Below are positions 9,838 through 19,924 of a stretch of 22,500 bases of DNA, one piece after another. The notes below the pieces were generated by a model. It did no database searches, had not been told where the DNA came from, and saw only the letters and a program-made list of their open reading frames with translations. The stretch's first letter is position 1. Each line of letters opens with the position of its first letter. The position numbers and the translations under genes were made by a program. The stretch lies in contig CM060318.1 in assembly GCA_030674155.1 (NCBI GenBank), positions 75,119,077 through 75,141,576 of the forward strand. Reading direction: 5' to 3'. This DNA comes from Stramonita haemastoma (lineage: Eukaryota > Mollusca > Gastropoda > Neogastropoda > Muricidae).

Positions 9838-10292
9838 GCTGAATTTGAGTCACATCTTCTGTCGCCTATGTGAAGCTGAAGTCATCAGTTTAATACACAA
9901 GCATTGTGTGAACATGTGGGAATTTAAGAAAATGTCCACTTGATAAAGGAAAACATTGTAATACATACCAAGGAGAAAAAAATCTGTTGAATAGAGAATA
10001 ACTCTTGGCTTTTCTTATTTATCCGTCTGGCTTTGTTCTACGTTACACAATCCAAAAAAATTGTCTTGTGGTCTCACACAAAGTACTTAATATAAACATG
10101 TCGAATCTTCTACGAACTTAATGTTAACTGAAATGACAGTAACGACTCTTATCCTACCAGTACCAGAAACATAACTGTCCATAGCTGCATTCAGAATGCA
10201 TCAGTCATCGAGTGAGCGCACGGAAATTCTGCAGACACCTACATTAGTACAAAGCCACTATGCACAATTTTCCCTACCACCAGCATGTGTGT

Positions 10293-10295
<3 letters not shown>
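9838..10295. other. possible LINE 3' untranslated sequence, otherwise nothing recognised
   Basis: Directly follows the reverse transcriptase stop, so its first part may be the element's 3' untranslated region. A perfect short inverted repeat TGCATTC-A-GAATGCA lies at about 10186-10200. No gene seen. Confidence 0.4.
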
Positions 10296-10365
<70 letters not shown>

Positions 10366-10430
10366 ATTTGTGTGCGTGCGTGCGTGCGTGCGTGTGTGTG
10401 TGTGCTCACGCGCGAGTGTGTGTGTGTGTA
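10296..10430. repeat. (GT)n microsatellite grading into GTGC and GCGC
   Basis: GT array to about 10362, then a GTGC array (10371-10393), then more GT with CGCGCG. A long alternating purine-pyrimidine tract with Z-DNA-prone composition. Confidence 0.95.
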
Positions 10431-10760
10431 TATCACCAGCCAGGTCCTAAATCCACAGAGACGAGGTCTGGGTGTGTCTGCTAGACTGCTGGGGAAAAGC
10501 TGTCTGTTTCCAGTCTTTATGTGACGCTGGGCAGGAGTTATGGGGACTGTGTGGACACTTTCGCTGTGCAGAGGATTTGGTTAAGTCGTGGCGAAAGATG
10601 CACGGTGTAAGCATTCGTGTGCATACACAAAATGTTAAGCTCCTGTGGAACGTTTGTTCGTATGTAAGTACACGCAGTTTCGGTTAGAGATATACAAACA
10701 CATACAAGATGTAGAACATGCCCCACGCACGACACGCGCGCATGCTATAATGCATGGATG
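10431..10760. other. apparently single-copy sequence, no gene recognised
   Basis: Moderate GC content with no internal repeats and short open frames only. No motif recognised. Confidence 0.4.
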
Positions 10761-10763
10761 CAC

Positions 10764-10798
<35 letters not shown>

Positions 10799-10925
10799 AG
10801 GAGAGAGAGGAGCAGAGACAGAGAGAAAGAGGAGACAGAGAGAGAGACAGAGAAGGAGACAGACTGACAGAGACAGAACAGACAGACAGAAGATAGAAGA
10901 TAGATAGACAGACAGACAGACAGAG
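10764..10925. repeat. (GA)n/(GACA)n/(GATA)n microsatellite
   Basis: GA array interrupted by GGA and CAGA steps, passing into GACA with a few GATA units near the right end. Confidence 0.93.
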
Positions 10926-11120
10926 CCGCACATGCACCTGACATTCCGTGTTCCAGATGACAATCATATCAGGAATAAAAGTAAGCTCACAAAATTAGAA
11001 TATACATGAATTGTTATAATTATGTCATCACTTTTTCCTAAAAGCAAGCAGGCAAACAAGCAAGCAGATTAAAGAAAACAAGCAAACACTTTTTATGTAC
11101 AAAATTGTTGCTATGCAGTA

Positions 11121-11433
11121 ACTTGTTGCGCGTTCCACAGCTTAACACAGAACATGTACTCTGAACTTATACATCCCCCGTGGGAATCAATGTGAGAATA
11201 ATATTTAATGGGCAATAAGTTTGTGTGCTGACTTTTTCCAAGTCTGTCAACACATAGGTGGCCATACCTGACTTCAGAGGGCTATTTCTCCTGTAAAAGG
11301 GCGATGCAGCTTGTCATGGCTGCATACAATCTCAACATAAACATTTTGCAACATAACAACATTTTAATATAGGCTTTGGCACTTAGCTGCCATCAATAAT
11401 TGACCAAGCTTTTGGCCTGGGCCGGTGCATTGA
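11121..11433 (+). repeat. dispersed repeat block B, copy 1
   Basis: Corresponds in order to 21711-22063. Shared blocks include CGTTCCACAGCTTAACA, TGACTTCAGAGG, CTTGTCATGG, CAATCTCA, AACATTTTAATATAGG, CACTTAGC and CATCAATAATTGACCAAG, ending at GGGCC. Moderately diverged with small indels. No coding frame. Family unknown. Confidence 0.72.
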
Positions 11434-11439
11434 TTTGAC

Positions 11440-11680
11440 GGTATCGACCAATCGGGAGGGGATAGCTGAAAAAAACCCCAATCTGACATAAAAAGATTGC
11501 CACACTTTCCCTTCCCCCACGCATTTGTTCTCACAAGTTGGCAAGAATCCCGAAAGAAAACTAACCTAACTTAGCATTTTGGAAGCAGCAATCGCCATAT
11601 CCTGTACTGTCCTGTACACAAATCACAGACTACACTGCAGCAATGACTGTGGTCTGTATGCATCACCCGCCGCCTTTCAC
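11440..11680 (+). repeat. dispersed repeat block C, copy 1
   Basis: Corresponds to about 17115-17360. The strongest shared segment is TGGAAGCAGCAATC (11580) with its downstream GCAATGACTGTGGTCTGTAT (11639), identical over 20 bases to 17332. Upstream, GGCAAGAATCCC and AAAACTAACCTAACTT match GGCAAGAATGTCCC and AAAACTTGACTTT. Confidence 0.72.
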
Positions 11681-12189
11681 TCTGTCCTGGGGTCTTAGAT
11701 CGTAACTCTCATCTCTATGACTGTCAGCACTCTGGTCTACTTTGTCTTCTAAATGGGAGAAAATCTGAATAGCCTATATGATATGGCTTGCAATAAAGTG
11801 CGAGGTTCATGAAAGATTAGGCGCGCAAAGAAATAAGTGTGTGTGAACTTTCTGAAAGTAAACTGTTGTGTAAGGTATTTATTTCACAAATATCACCACC
11901 AAAGAATTGTAAAAAAATAAATAAATAACAACCCAAAACAACCTAAACACTAACTCAACGACTAAAAATGCCGATAAAAATTCGTTGGACTTTTGGTAGG
12001 CGCAAGCGGACCCAAGTCACTGTATGCATATTTACGAATACGAATACAAATACTTTATTATCTAAAAAATACGAGCAAATCATGTGGGGTTATGAGTTTC
12101 ACAGTCTCCATTTCTTATCCCCCAAATATTCATACACAGCTGTAAAAACTGTGCACTTTACTTTCATATTTTCTGTAGAGTTGATCAGA
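11681..12189. other. no gene recognised; AT-rich with AATACAAATAC tail-like sequence
   Basis: Contains TACGAATACGAATACAAATA (about 12033-12052) followed by CTTTATTATC, similar in style to short retroelement tails. The flank between blocks C and D here is shorter than that between the second copies (about 510 versus 765 bases). Confidence 0.4.
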
Positions 12190-12510
12190 ACTTGCCAGCA
12201 GTGAAAGTACCACCAGAATACAAACCAGTCAGCTCCAGATCCCAGCTGTATGAGGGAGGTAGCCATAGAGCAGCCATTATAGGATTTGCTCCATAAATCG
12301 AGTTGATCCATACTACATAGTCACATCCTCAGGGAAATGATCCTGGCCTGTCTGAAAAGTGATAGGGTTTCTGCCTCCGCAGGTTCCTCAGGCCCGTTCT
12401 CACAACTCATGGTGACTGAGATGACCATTGCCTTGTGTGCTAGGGATTGGGGGCTGAGTTTGCTTTTTTTGGCTTGGTGAGTGTCAGCCTCCCTGATGAT
12501 GGAAAATAGC
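12190..12510. repeat. dispersed repeat block D, copy 1
   Basis: One of three copies (also 18126-18405 and 19925-20215). The core is CATCCTCAGGGAAATGATC, then CCTGTCTGAAAAGTGAT, then GTTCTCACAACTCATGGTGA and GAGATG. Upstream it has CCATAAATC. Its flanking CCTGATGATGGAAAATAGCT resembles a segment after copy 3. On the minus strand all three cores stay open across about 27-32 codons (for example LFRQARIISLRM here). Confidence 0.75.
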
Positions 12511-12832
12511 TGTCTTGATTGTGAGAAAAGAAAACAACACGATAAACACAAAAGCGACTTTTAGTTCAGTGGGGGGTTTGTTGCAATTTATTTTTTGCTG
12601 TCTCGTCTTCTGTGACGTTCCGTACTGCTGTTCCCACGCCGCTCATTTCAATCTCCTCGCCACAGCCATACCCAGATTCGTTGTGTCTCATCCCGGGTCG
12701 GGATTGTTGCATATTTCTGTGCTTGAATCCTGGGTGCTTGGAAGGTTTGGGTTACAAAATATACAAAGAATATAAGGTCTTTGATTGGGAGTGTGTGTAT
12801 GGAATTGATTGTATGTGCAGAAGGGGAGACAG
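12511..12832. other. no gene or repeat recognised
   Basis: Mixed-composition sequence with a TCCCGGGTCGGGATT short inverted repeat at about 12691. Open frames up to about 85 codons show no recognisable domain. Confidence 0.4.
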
Positions 12833-12926
12833 AGGATGAGGAGGAAGAGGAGGAGAAGGAGGAGGAGAGAGAGAAGAAGAAGAAGAAGAAGAAGAAGAAG
12901 AAGAAGAAGAAGAAGAAGAAGAAGAG
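12833..12926. repeat. (GAG)n-(GAA)n microsatellite
   Basis: GAGGAG-type start passing into about 17 GAA units (12874-12925). All-purine strand with triplex-forming composition; its Glu/Lys, Arg and Ser frames are artefacts. Confidence 0.96.
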
Positions 12927-13230
12927 AAACCCCCCAAACAAGAATAAAAAACTGTATTTATACATCTTCACTACACTCTTGCAGAATCTGCGAATGTATC
13001 TATTTGAGGATAACAATGTTTGAGGACGTAAGAAGTAACGACACTGTAAGATGCAATAACAAAAAAACCCACCCTTCTACTCTTGCATGAAAATACATCA
13101 TACATCTTGTAACCAGCAATATCGGAGCGGTTACCACAACTGCCTTGGTGAAATCTGTAAAGGCTCTGTCTGTACTGGAGGGGAAGATTTACCACTACTT
13201 ATGACGGCTTAGCTCTTCTCATGATGGATA
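12927..13230. other. no gene or repeat recognised
   Basis: Unremarkable single-copy-looking sequence between two microsatellites. Confidence 0.4.
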
Positions 13231-13557
<327 letters not shown>

Positions 13558-13825
13558 CTGAGAGCTTTGTACTGTACTTGTGAAATGTGGCCTTTCAGAA
13601 ACGGATATGCCCCCCCCACATAGGCTACCTCTCTCTTCGTCTTCCCTTCATGCACTTTTGCTCAGACTTTTTTTGGGGGGGTTCCTATTCTTAAAACACG
13701 TTAACCTGCCTTAATGGGGTGGCTTCATCATAAAAACATGTAAAGTGTATTGCTGATTCCATCCTGATATAAAAAATATGAATCTGGTGAAATCCCTCAT
13801 CTTAACCCCCCTCCCTCCCCCTCGA

Positions 13826-13859
<34 letters not shown>

Positions 13860-13988
13860 CACACACACACACACATGCATACGCACACACACGCACTACA
13901 CACAAAAAGTCACACACACATACACATACACGTACACACACAGAGACACACACAGACACACAGGCACAGACACAGACACACAGACACA

Positions 13989-14036
<48 letters not shown>
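13826..14036. repeat. interrupted CA/CAGA microsatellite
   Basis: CA arrays at about 13827-13875 and 13986-14031, separated by CA sequence with GACA, TACA and CGCA variants. Bases 13558-13825 hold nothing recognised beyond a G run at about 13675. Confidence 0.93.
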
Positions 14037-14042
14037 AACACG

Positions 14043-14165
14043 CCCAAAAGTCCTTCGGATGGGACTATAAACTGAGGCCCCGTACGCGAACGCACGCAGA
14101 ACATCTGCGCTCACATCAAAGCCCGTTCCGCTTTTCGAAAGAATAGTCTATTGTGTGTCCGTGGG
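14043..14165 (+). mobile_element. SINE body fragment, same family as 968-1220
   Basis: AAAAGTCCTTCGGATGGGAC, then TATAAACTGAGGCCCCGTAC, then GCGAACGCACGCAGAACATC matches the body of the SINE at 1112-1170 with few differences. The tRNA-like head is absent; a CA microsatellite lies directly upstream. The sequence up to motif T at 14234 may be the rest of the element. Confidence 0.68.
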
Positions 14166-14233
14166 AACGGATGACAAAATTGACAAAACTGCATACACAC
14201 AGAAACTGGATGTAAAAAAAATCAAAACCAACA

Positions 14234-14278
14234 CACGACTGCTTATTCCATTATCCTCGTAAAAAATGAATGAAATGG
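14234..14278 (+). repeat. short dispersed motif T, plus-strand copy 2
   Basis: GACTGCTTATTCCATTATCC, then TCGTAAAAAATGAATGAAAT. It lies about 70 bases after the SINE body fragment, so it may be that SINE's 3' end. Confidence 0.5.
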
Positions 14279-14280
14279 AA

Positions 14281-14425
14281 TAACCACACCACACCAAACC
14301 ACACCACACACCAAGTCACATCACACGACACCACATCACACAACACCACACCACACCAACCACCACACACCACACCACACCACACCACACCACACCATAC
14401 ACCACACCACACCACACCACCATCC
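14281..14425. repeat. (CCACA)n pentanucleotide minisatellite
   Basis: About 25 imperfect ACCAC/CCACA units, almost devoid of G on the plus strand. The minus strand is GTGTGGTGTGG-like, so it is strongly strand-asymmetric. Confidence 0.93.
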
Positions 14426-14544
14426 CACCACATTATACAAGTGACAATAACAAGCTTGCTACACCTAAGTGCTCTTAGCTAAATCCCTCATGAATGAAAT
14501 CTCTTACAAACACATATTTTTCAGCTTCATTCTTATTCGCAACT

Positions 14545-14750
14545 AACTCCCCCGCTTCCTTTTAAAGAGATCGTCATTCCAGATTGCCTGGGACAATAGC
14601 ATCCCGAAGATTTTGCTGGGTAACCCCATCCCTGTCAGGGAAAGGGGCTTTCCCAGCCCACAATGACAAATGACTAGCATCATAACTTGGCAAGGCAGCA
14701 TCGATTGTGTATTCCACCAGCGGAATAACTCGTGTGCCAGATTCATGATA
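14545..14750. repeat. dispersed repeat block A, copy 1
   Basis: Corresponds to about 21380-21570. Shared segments in order are GCCTGGGACAAT, TCCCGAAGATTTTGCTGGGT, CATCCCTGTCAGGGAAA, CCCAGCCCACAATGACAAAT, CATAACTTGGCAAGGCAGCA and TTCCACCAG. On the minus strand short open frames exist but frame is not kept between copies. Confidence 0.68.
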
Positions 14751-14934
14751 GCTACAGAAGATATCGTGTAAATTCTGTTCTTTTGTTTTCTCTGTATAAT
14801 ATTTTCTTAGTGGGATGGGAAGGGGGATTCTGCGTGTGTGTGTGTGAGATTTGCTAGAAAGCTTCACCTCTCTTTGCAAGCTTTACAATACTGTACATTG
14901 GGATTGCAGTCGTCATCTTCAACACTGCTTGAAG

Positions 14935-15349
14935 GATAATGATGCTAGTTTTAGTAGGCTACGTCATTTTTGTTGTTTTGTTTTTGACGTGCATTAGCTC
15001 TGTCTAAGGGACGGGATAGCTCAGTGGTGAGAGCACTCGCTTTCCCCCAGTTAAGGGTAAGCACCATTGAGCATAATTACCAGTTGAATGGGTGACCCTT
15101 TGTGTTTGCCTGCCTTGGATTCAGTACGGTCCTCCAGTCCACCCAGCTGTAAATGGGTAGCTGCCCTCTTTTGGGCCAGGGAAGGTAAAGCAGCGAGGGA
15201 GAGAAGATGGGCACCGCCCTCAATATGCTGGCCCCTGGAGAAGCTGAGGTCTCATACCTCGTTCCCCTACGACCGCCTAGGTTACCTTTACCTTTTCAAT
15301 TTTTTTTTTTTTTTTTTTTTTTAGCTTTGTCTAAGGTCTTGCTTCAACC

Positions 15350-15416
<67 letters not shown>

Positions 15417-15720
15417 CTCGCGTGTATTAGCATCAGCTAAGAGGTGGTGTGCGTGTGTGTGTGTGTGTGTGTGTGCTTTTTAAATTTTTTTCCCGCAGGA
15501 CTTGATGTCACTCTCAGTACGTCATTTATTTTGTTATGTAGATTAGCTCCAGCTAAGAGTTTGTTTTTTCCGCAAGACACAGCGCTACTTTTAGTAAGCC
15601 ATTTACTTTGTTGTGAAATTTTGCTTCAGCTAAGAGGTTTTTTTTATCGCTGGACACCATGCTACTTTTATTGTTATTTATTTTGTTCCAGCTTCAACGA
15701 AGAGTCTGTTGTCAACTTCG
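14935..15720. repeat. degenerate 70-76 bp minisatellite, interrupted by a SINE
   Basis: Units carry GCTTCAGCTAAGAG, then CGCAAGACAC, then GCTACTTTTAGTAAGCCATT and TACTTTGTTGTG. The TTAGC/TTGCTTCAGCTAA anchor lies at about 15426, 15542, 15618 and 15689; the last three are spaced 76 and about 70 bases. A further unit at about 14940-15009 is split from the rest by the SINE. CT (15352-15413) and GT (15448-15475) arrays have grown inside two units. Confidence 0.72.
15010..15320 (+). mobile_element. tRNA-derived SINE with poly-T end and target-site duplication
   Basis: The head carries a perfect A-box-like TAGCTCAGTGG (15017-15027); the B box is eroded. The body contains CCACCCAGCTGTAAATGGGT (15140-15159) and GGGCACCGCCCTCAATATGC, sequence I recall as recurrent in molluscan SINEs, and ends in a T run (15301-15322). 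The element is flanked by TTAGCTCTGTCTAAGG (14994-15009) and TTAGCTTTGTCTAAGG (15321-15336), a 16-base direct repeat with one mismatch, which I read as the target-site duplication. That fixes the element boundaries well. It sits inside a minisatellite unit. Confidence 0.87.
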
Positions 15721-15849
15721 CTAATTCCGAAAACTGATTTGGGGCATCAGCCGAAAAAAACTCCATAGTTCAGAGACGTACAATGAATTTGCTCTGACCA
15801 TTTTCTGTGCGATGGAAGATATTAAAAATTAGTTTACAGCTTTATAAGT

Positions 15850-15851
<2 letters not shown>

Positions 15852-15888
<37 letters not shown>
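15852..15888. repeat. (GT)n microsatellite
   Basis: About 18 GT units. The 380 bases that follow hold no recognisable gene. Confidence 0.95.
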
Positions 15889-15891
<3 letters not shown>

Positions 15892-16215
15892 GATGGAGTA
15901 AGACGGATAGACAAAAAGACACGAGGAAAAGTATAGACAACCACGTGACAGACAGAAGTAGGAAGATGGGCGGGTTAACTCCAAAACTATAGTGTGGATA
16001 ATAGCAAGGAACTGTTCTTCCCATCACCTTACCGTCCATCCACAACATGGTGATTTACACCATCATACATTCACGCTGTGAATAGAAAAAAAAAAGGGGG
16101 CAGTAGACGTGTGGGAGGAGTTACAGGGTGAAGGATGTAAGGAAGCAATTAGCCTTCATATTCCTATTGTTCTGAGTTGGAAACGTCGCTATTTTTTGTT
16201 TGCGCACATGCGAAG
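15889..16215. other. no gene or repeat recognised
   Basis: Single-copy-looking sequence with an A run and G run at about 16087-16101. No coding motif seen. Confidence 0.4.
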
Positions 16216-16271
16216 AAAAATACACACACGCACGCACCTACATCTACACCCACACACCCACACCCACTCAC

Positions 16272-16319
<48 letters not shown>

Positions 16320-16322
16320 GGG
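16216..16322. repeat. CA-rich tract, (GA)n and 14-base G run
   Basis: CA/CCCACA sequence, then a GA array (16275-16308) that ends in G14 (16309-16322). The G run could take part in quadruplex structures in principle. Confidence 0.93.
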
Positions 16323-16492
16323 TAATATCAAAGAGCAGCATCAACAGGCTGATCTGCCGATGGAAAACGTGCTCAGCATAAAACTGCCATGTAACCGCTT
16401 CAAAGAGTTTATGGGCACAGCTTGCTGAATTAAATATTCAAGTTACGGATCAATATAAAACTAGATTTATTCAAACATCATCTAATTGCGCC

Positions 16493-16583
16493 CACCCGCG
16501 TGTACACGCACACATACATCTTCATACACACACATGCACACACGCACACACGCACACACGCACACACACACACACACACACAC
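16493..16583. repeat. CA/CGCA microsatellite
   Basis: Degenerate CGCACACA start passing into a pure CA array (16557-16583). Confidence 0.93.
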
Positions 16584-16777
16584 ATTTCTTAAAGACAACT
16601 TAGTGGCATGGTGTGTACTTTTCTTTCTAATTTGACAAAATCAGACATCCATTTGGTGGAAGGGTGGAGGGGGAAGTCATGAGGTAGGGAAAACACCTAA
16701 ATCATGACACAGAGTTGTAATTCTTCCTCCTTCTTTCTCCTTGAGTTTCACTTTTCAGGCTTTATTTACAGAGGAGG

Positions 16778-16917
16778 CTTCTTAATCATTGTAAACTCTA
16801 TTTATAATTTATTGATTTTGCAAAAGCTTTTGATTTAGCAGATAGACAGCACATCTGGGCTGTTCTTACAAAATGATGTCCCAAAAAGTCTTAATACAAT
16901 CGTTAGAAGTATGTTAA
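16778..16917 (+). pseudogene. decayed LINE reverse transcriptase fragment (palm motif A)
   Basis: The frame at 16808 reads FIDFAKAFDLADRQHIWAVL, which carries the reverse transcriptase palm motif A (FxDxxKAFD) and the DRxxxW segment common in LINE enzymes. It is preceded by a stop (16805-16807) after CKLYL and ends at a stop after VLTK. A shift of frame then gives DVPKSLNTIVRSM, like the usual GVPEKLxxIIRSM continuation. Downstream motifs (QGCxLSP, YADD) are not readable. It is short, contains at least two disabling changes and has no long open frame. It could belong to the same family as the fragment at 9503-9837, since both resemble the same class of LINE enzyme, but this is not shown. Confidence 0.68.
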
Positions 16918-17114
16918 GGCTGTTCCCAGCACATAATAATGGTAGTAGGGACAAAAACAATATTTTTTATGCCTCATGGGTAAAAGCAAGTAAAAGTGTG
17001 GAACCCAATCTTGTTTAGTAACTTGCACACTTCAGGCAAGCAGGTGTAAGGCTATTCATGGAGGACGTTTCTGAAATTCTGACAATTTACTGATGCATAC
17101 CAACTGTACATAAT

Positions 17115-17400
17115 CAGTCATACATCAGGAAGGGGATGGGAAAGATACCTCAGCCATTGAAAGAGGGAAGTCACATCAGTCACTAAGCGGGACTTACTGT
17201 TCTCTCCCTCTCTTTCTGATTGGTGTTACCCCCACGATAGGCAAGAATGTCCCTAAGGAAAACTTGACTTTGCAATTTGGAAGCTGCAATCTCGAGACCC
17301 AGGTCTGACCTGTGCACAATTCACTCTGACAGCAATGACTGTGGTCTGTATGCAGCACTGGCTGTCCATCAGATCAGAGAGCGATAAGTTCCTGTGTCGT
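17115..17400 (+). repeat. dispersed repeat block C, copy 2
   Basis: Counterpart of 11440-11680: ATCAGGAAGGGGAT, GGCAAGAATGTCCCTAAGG, TTTGGAAGCTGCAATC and CAGCAATGACTGTGGTCTGT. Right-hand homology fades after about 17360. Confidence 0.7.
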
Positions 17401-18125
17401 GTCTCCTGCGGTGAGACTCAACACTACTTTATCATTGGCAAAGGGTAGGTGCTGAGTGCAAGGCAAAGTTTGCAAGACGGTATGATAAAAATATATAAAA
17501 AGTCTGTGTTATCATTCAAGATAGATCATAAGCAATGAAATTTTGTAATAACAATTTGAATAAATAATTGAAAGATTTAGATAAATGAGCTTTACAGTAC
17601 GCTCTCAATCCCCTTTTCCTCCCCAACCCAACCTAGCCAAAATGAATTCTGTAACAATTTCTAGTACGATGTCATGCAATACTTGACATATTATGATAAT
17701 GATGAGATAATGCAGTTTATTGCTGAAATATTCAAGGGGTTTTCTTCTTCTAAAATACTGCATGCACGTGTCTCTCTATGCTGACTCCACACTTTCCCAT
17801 AAGGTTGCATTAACCAAAACAAAGAATAAAACTACGTGTCGGCTATTCATAACGGCTTCCATTTTTAACTGAAAAAGTTGGCAACATAGATAAATATAGA
17901 TTAAAAAAAACAACTATGGTGCATGTTGTGTTTTTTCGCGAATTATTTCTTTTGATCTTTCAGGAAGAGATTTTTTTATCAAAGTAAACTTAATACATCT
18001 GAGGTAAAAAAAAACAAACTTTCTGATTCTATTTTTAGTTTCATGTCACCAGCATCGTAACATCACAACAGACAAACAATAAGTAGGGTCAGTTTTTCAT
18101 GATTGCATTCACTCGGGCGAAAAGG
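17401..18125. other. AT-rich sequence without recognised gene or repeat
   Basis: No open frame of interest and no similarity to other parts of the window could be seen. It lies between blocks C and D, where copy 1 has a shorter unrelated-looking spacer. Confidence 0.4.
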
Positions 18126-18405
18126 CCTTGTGATGGCAAAATGTGGCCAGGATAGCAGACTCCAAGCTCTAATTCTCAGCCAGGGGAGATCCATCGATAA
18201 AACAGCCAATGTCAGACCTACCCCATAAATCTGGTTCCTCCCCTCTTGCCTGGCTTCATCCTCAGGGAAATGTTCTTAGCGTGTCTGAACAGTAAAAGAG
18301 TGTACTCTTCCACAATTTGTGTGGGATCGTTCACAGAAACATGGTGAATGAGATGCTTCTTTTTCTGTTATCAGAAACTAAGGTTGGGTCAGGCATGGTG
18401 ATCTG
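18126..18405. repeat. dispersed repeat block D, copy 2
   Basis: Shares CCTTGTGAT, ATGGCCAG-like sequence, CTCAGCCAG, AACAGCCAATGTCAGACCTA, CCCCATAAATCTGG, CATCCTCAGGGAAATGTTC, GTGTCTGAACAGT and CACAATTTGTGTGGGATCGT with copy 3. The minus-strand core reads SVNDPTQIVEEYT and LLLFRHAKNISLRM without a stop. Confidence 0.78.
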
Positions 18406-18564
18406 TGCATGCCCTTCTCTCCATGACTTTCATGGCTGCATTTATGACATGGCAAAAGCATGTGTAGGTAACTGAGAGAATCCATTCCAAGTTTATGTGC
18501 AAGTTTTGCAACAGGGTTTTTGTTATTTTATTTTTTTTTGTTTTAGTAAATTAGTGGAGCTCGA

Positions 18565-18792
18565 AGGAGTGAAAGAAGAAGAATTTAAAGAATCTGAAGA
18601 AAATCTGCAGAAGAATTTGAACAAAAAGAAGAGTTTAAGGATGAAATTGAAGAAGAAAAATTATAGAAAAAAAGAAGAAGAAAAAGAAGAAGGAAAAGGG
18701 AAGAAAGAAGAAGAAGAAGAAGAAGAAGAAGAAGAAGAAGAGAAGAAGAAGAAGAACAACAACAACAACAACAACAAACAACAACAACAACA
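18565..18792. repeat. purine-rich tract with (GAA)n then (CAA)n
   Basis: Degenerate GAA sequence from about 18565, a purer GAA array at 18702-18755, then an abrupt switch to CAA (18756-18792). The Glu/Lys-rich frame across it is attributed to the repeat. Confidence 0.9.
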
Positions 18793-18839
18793 TCCAATCA
18801 TGAATGTGTAAATATTCATTCTTGTGCATTAATTTATTG

Positions 18840-19100
18840 TTCTTCAGGAGGGCAAGAAACACTGCGGATGAAGCCCTAAGCAGCCGCAGTAAATCTCGGT
18901 CATGTATCACACAAGAGGCACCTTCCACCCAACGATGGAGGAATGGCCCTAGCTGTCTTGCCGCTATCCATGGAGGCTTTGCGCTGCCATGGAAGATGTA
19001 GTGCTTCTGATCCTGGATTAACGCCACTCCTGATGGCTAAACACTCTCCTGATGGCTTCGTGTTGTCTCCTGTGAATGACCACCTCTACTGGTCTTTAGA
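18840..19100. repeat. possible repeat block E, copy 1 (weak)
   Basis: TGGCTTCGTGTTGTCTCC (19053) and the upstream CATGGAGGC...GCTT pattern weakly resemble TGGTTTTGTGTTGTCCTC (20715) and its upstream. Each lies about 0.7 kb downstream of a block D copy. This might mean the duplicated unit is longer than D alone. Low confidence. Confidence 0.25.
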
Positions 19101-19924
19101 TATATTGTGACACTCACACTTCCTCTTACGATTTGTATATACCCTGATTTTCTTTTCGTTTCTTTTTTTTGTGCAACATACAATGCATATGAAACCAAAG
19201 TTACAGGGAGTATTTTAAATCAGCGACAAAGCCAAGAAGTTAACATGAAGGGTTCTGATAAAATAGTTTTCTCGGTTCGCCCAAATTTTTTCTTTTTTAC
19301 CTATAACAGATTTAAAAAGCTCCTACTAAAGAGATTATGCTATGTGTATAAGACACAGCAAATAATCATTAAGGAGACTATTTTTCTTTCGTTACCTATC
19401 AAAGCTTGCCTAAATAAAACCGCATGTGTTGATATCCCTTTCCCCATTTTTTCCTCCTTCCCACCCATCCTTTGCCTAAACATGCACACTTACATTATGG
19501 ACAGTTAAGGACTTGTGAAGGCTTGTATTAATTATTTCTCTTCTGGACGCATTCTTTGAGTGTTTTCACATGCGGAAAGATTCAGTTACACGTGAATTAT
19601 TCATGCCAAGTTTCATTTCTATAACGCCAACAGAGTTTGGCAGCGAAAACATTAATACTACAAACACATGGCAAATTGTGTCTTGTTCCATAGTAATTTC
19701 TTTTTGTTTATTTGTTCGTTTTATCATTTCTGTGATAGCACTATTGGAAAACATTCGTTTCTTTTTCTTTCAAAACCCATATCTACACATCAGAGCTGAG
19801 AATAAAAATCAACTTCCTTACTTGCTCTTTATTGTATTCTTTCCTTTTCAGTAGTGACATGTTGGTAGCAATCGAAACTATCCATACAGCTAGAGATATG
19901 TCTCCTCTTTGCTTTAACGAACAA
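19101..19924. other. AT-rich sequence with a 133-codon open frame of unknown status
   Basis: Largely free of simple repeats. Its longest open frame (19107-19508, plus) encodes 133 residues without recognisable domain, tandem repeat or clear signal peptide. AT-rich DNA readily gives such a frame by chance, so no gene is called. A pyrimidine tract ending in CAG lies at about 19825-19853. Confidence 0.4.

Noticed and set aside
14574..14879. 101-codon minus-strand frame over repeat block A
   Set aside because: The homologous block at 21380-21570 does not keep the same frame, so similarity is at the DNA level.
15010..15085. Functional tRNA gene at the second SINE head
   Set aside because: Good A box but no intact B box or cloverleaf; element boundaries are set by the target-site duplication.
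18497..18811. Glu/Lys-rich 104-codon frame that could be a coiled-coil protein
   Set aside because: The sequence grades continuously from degenerate to pure GAA repeats, then CAA; composition explains the frame.
19822..19860. Splice-acceptor-like pyrimidine tract ending in TTTTCAG
   Set aside because: No downstream exon-like open frame or domain; such tracts are common in T-rich DNA.
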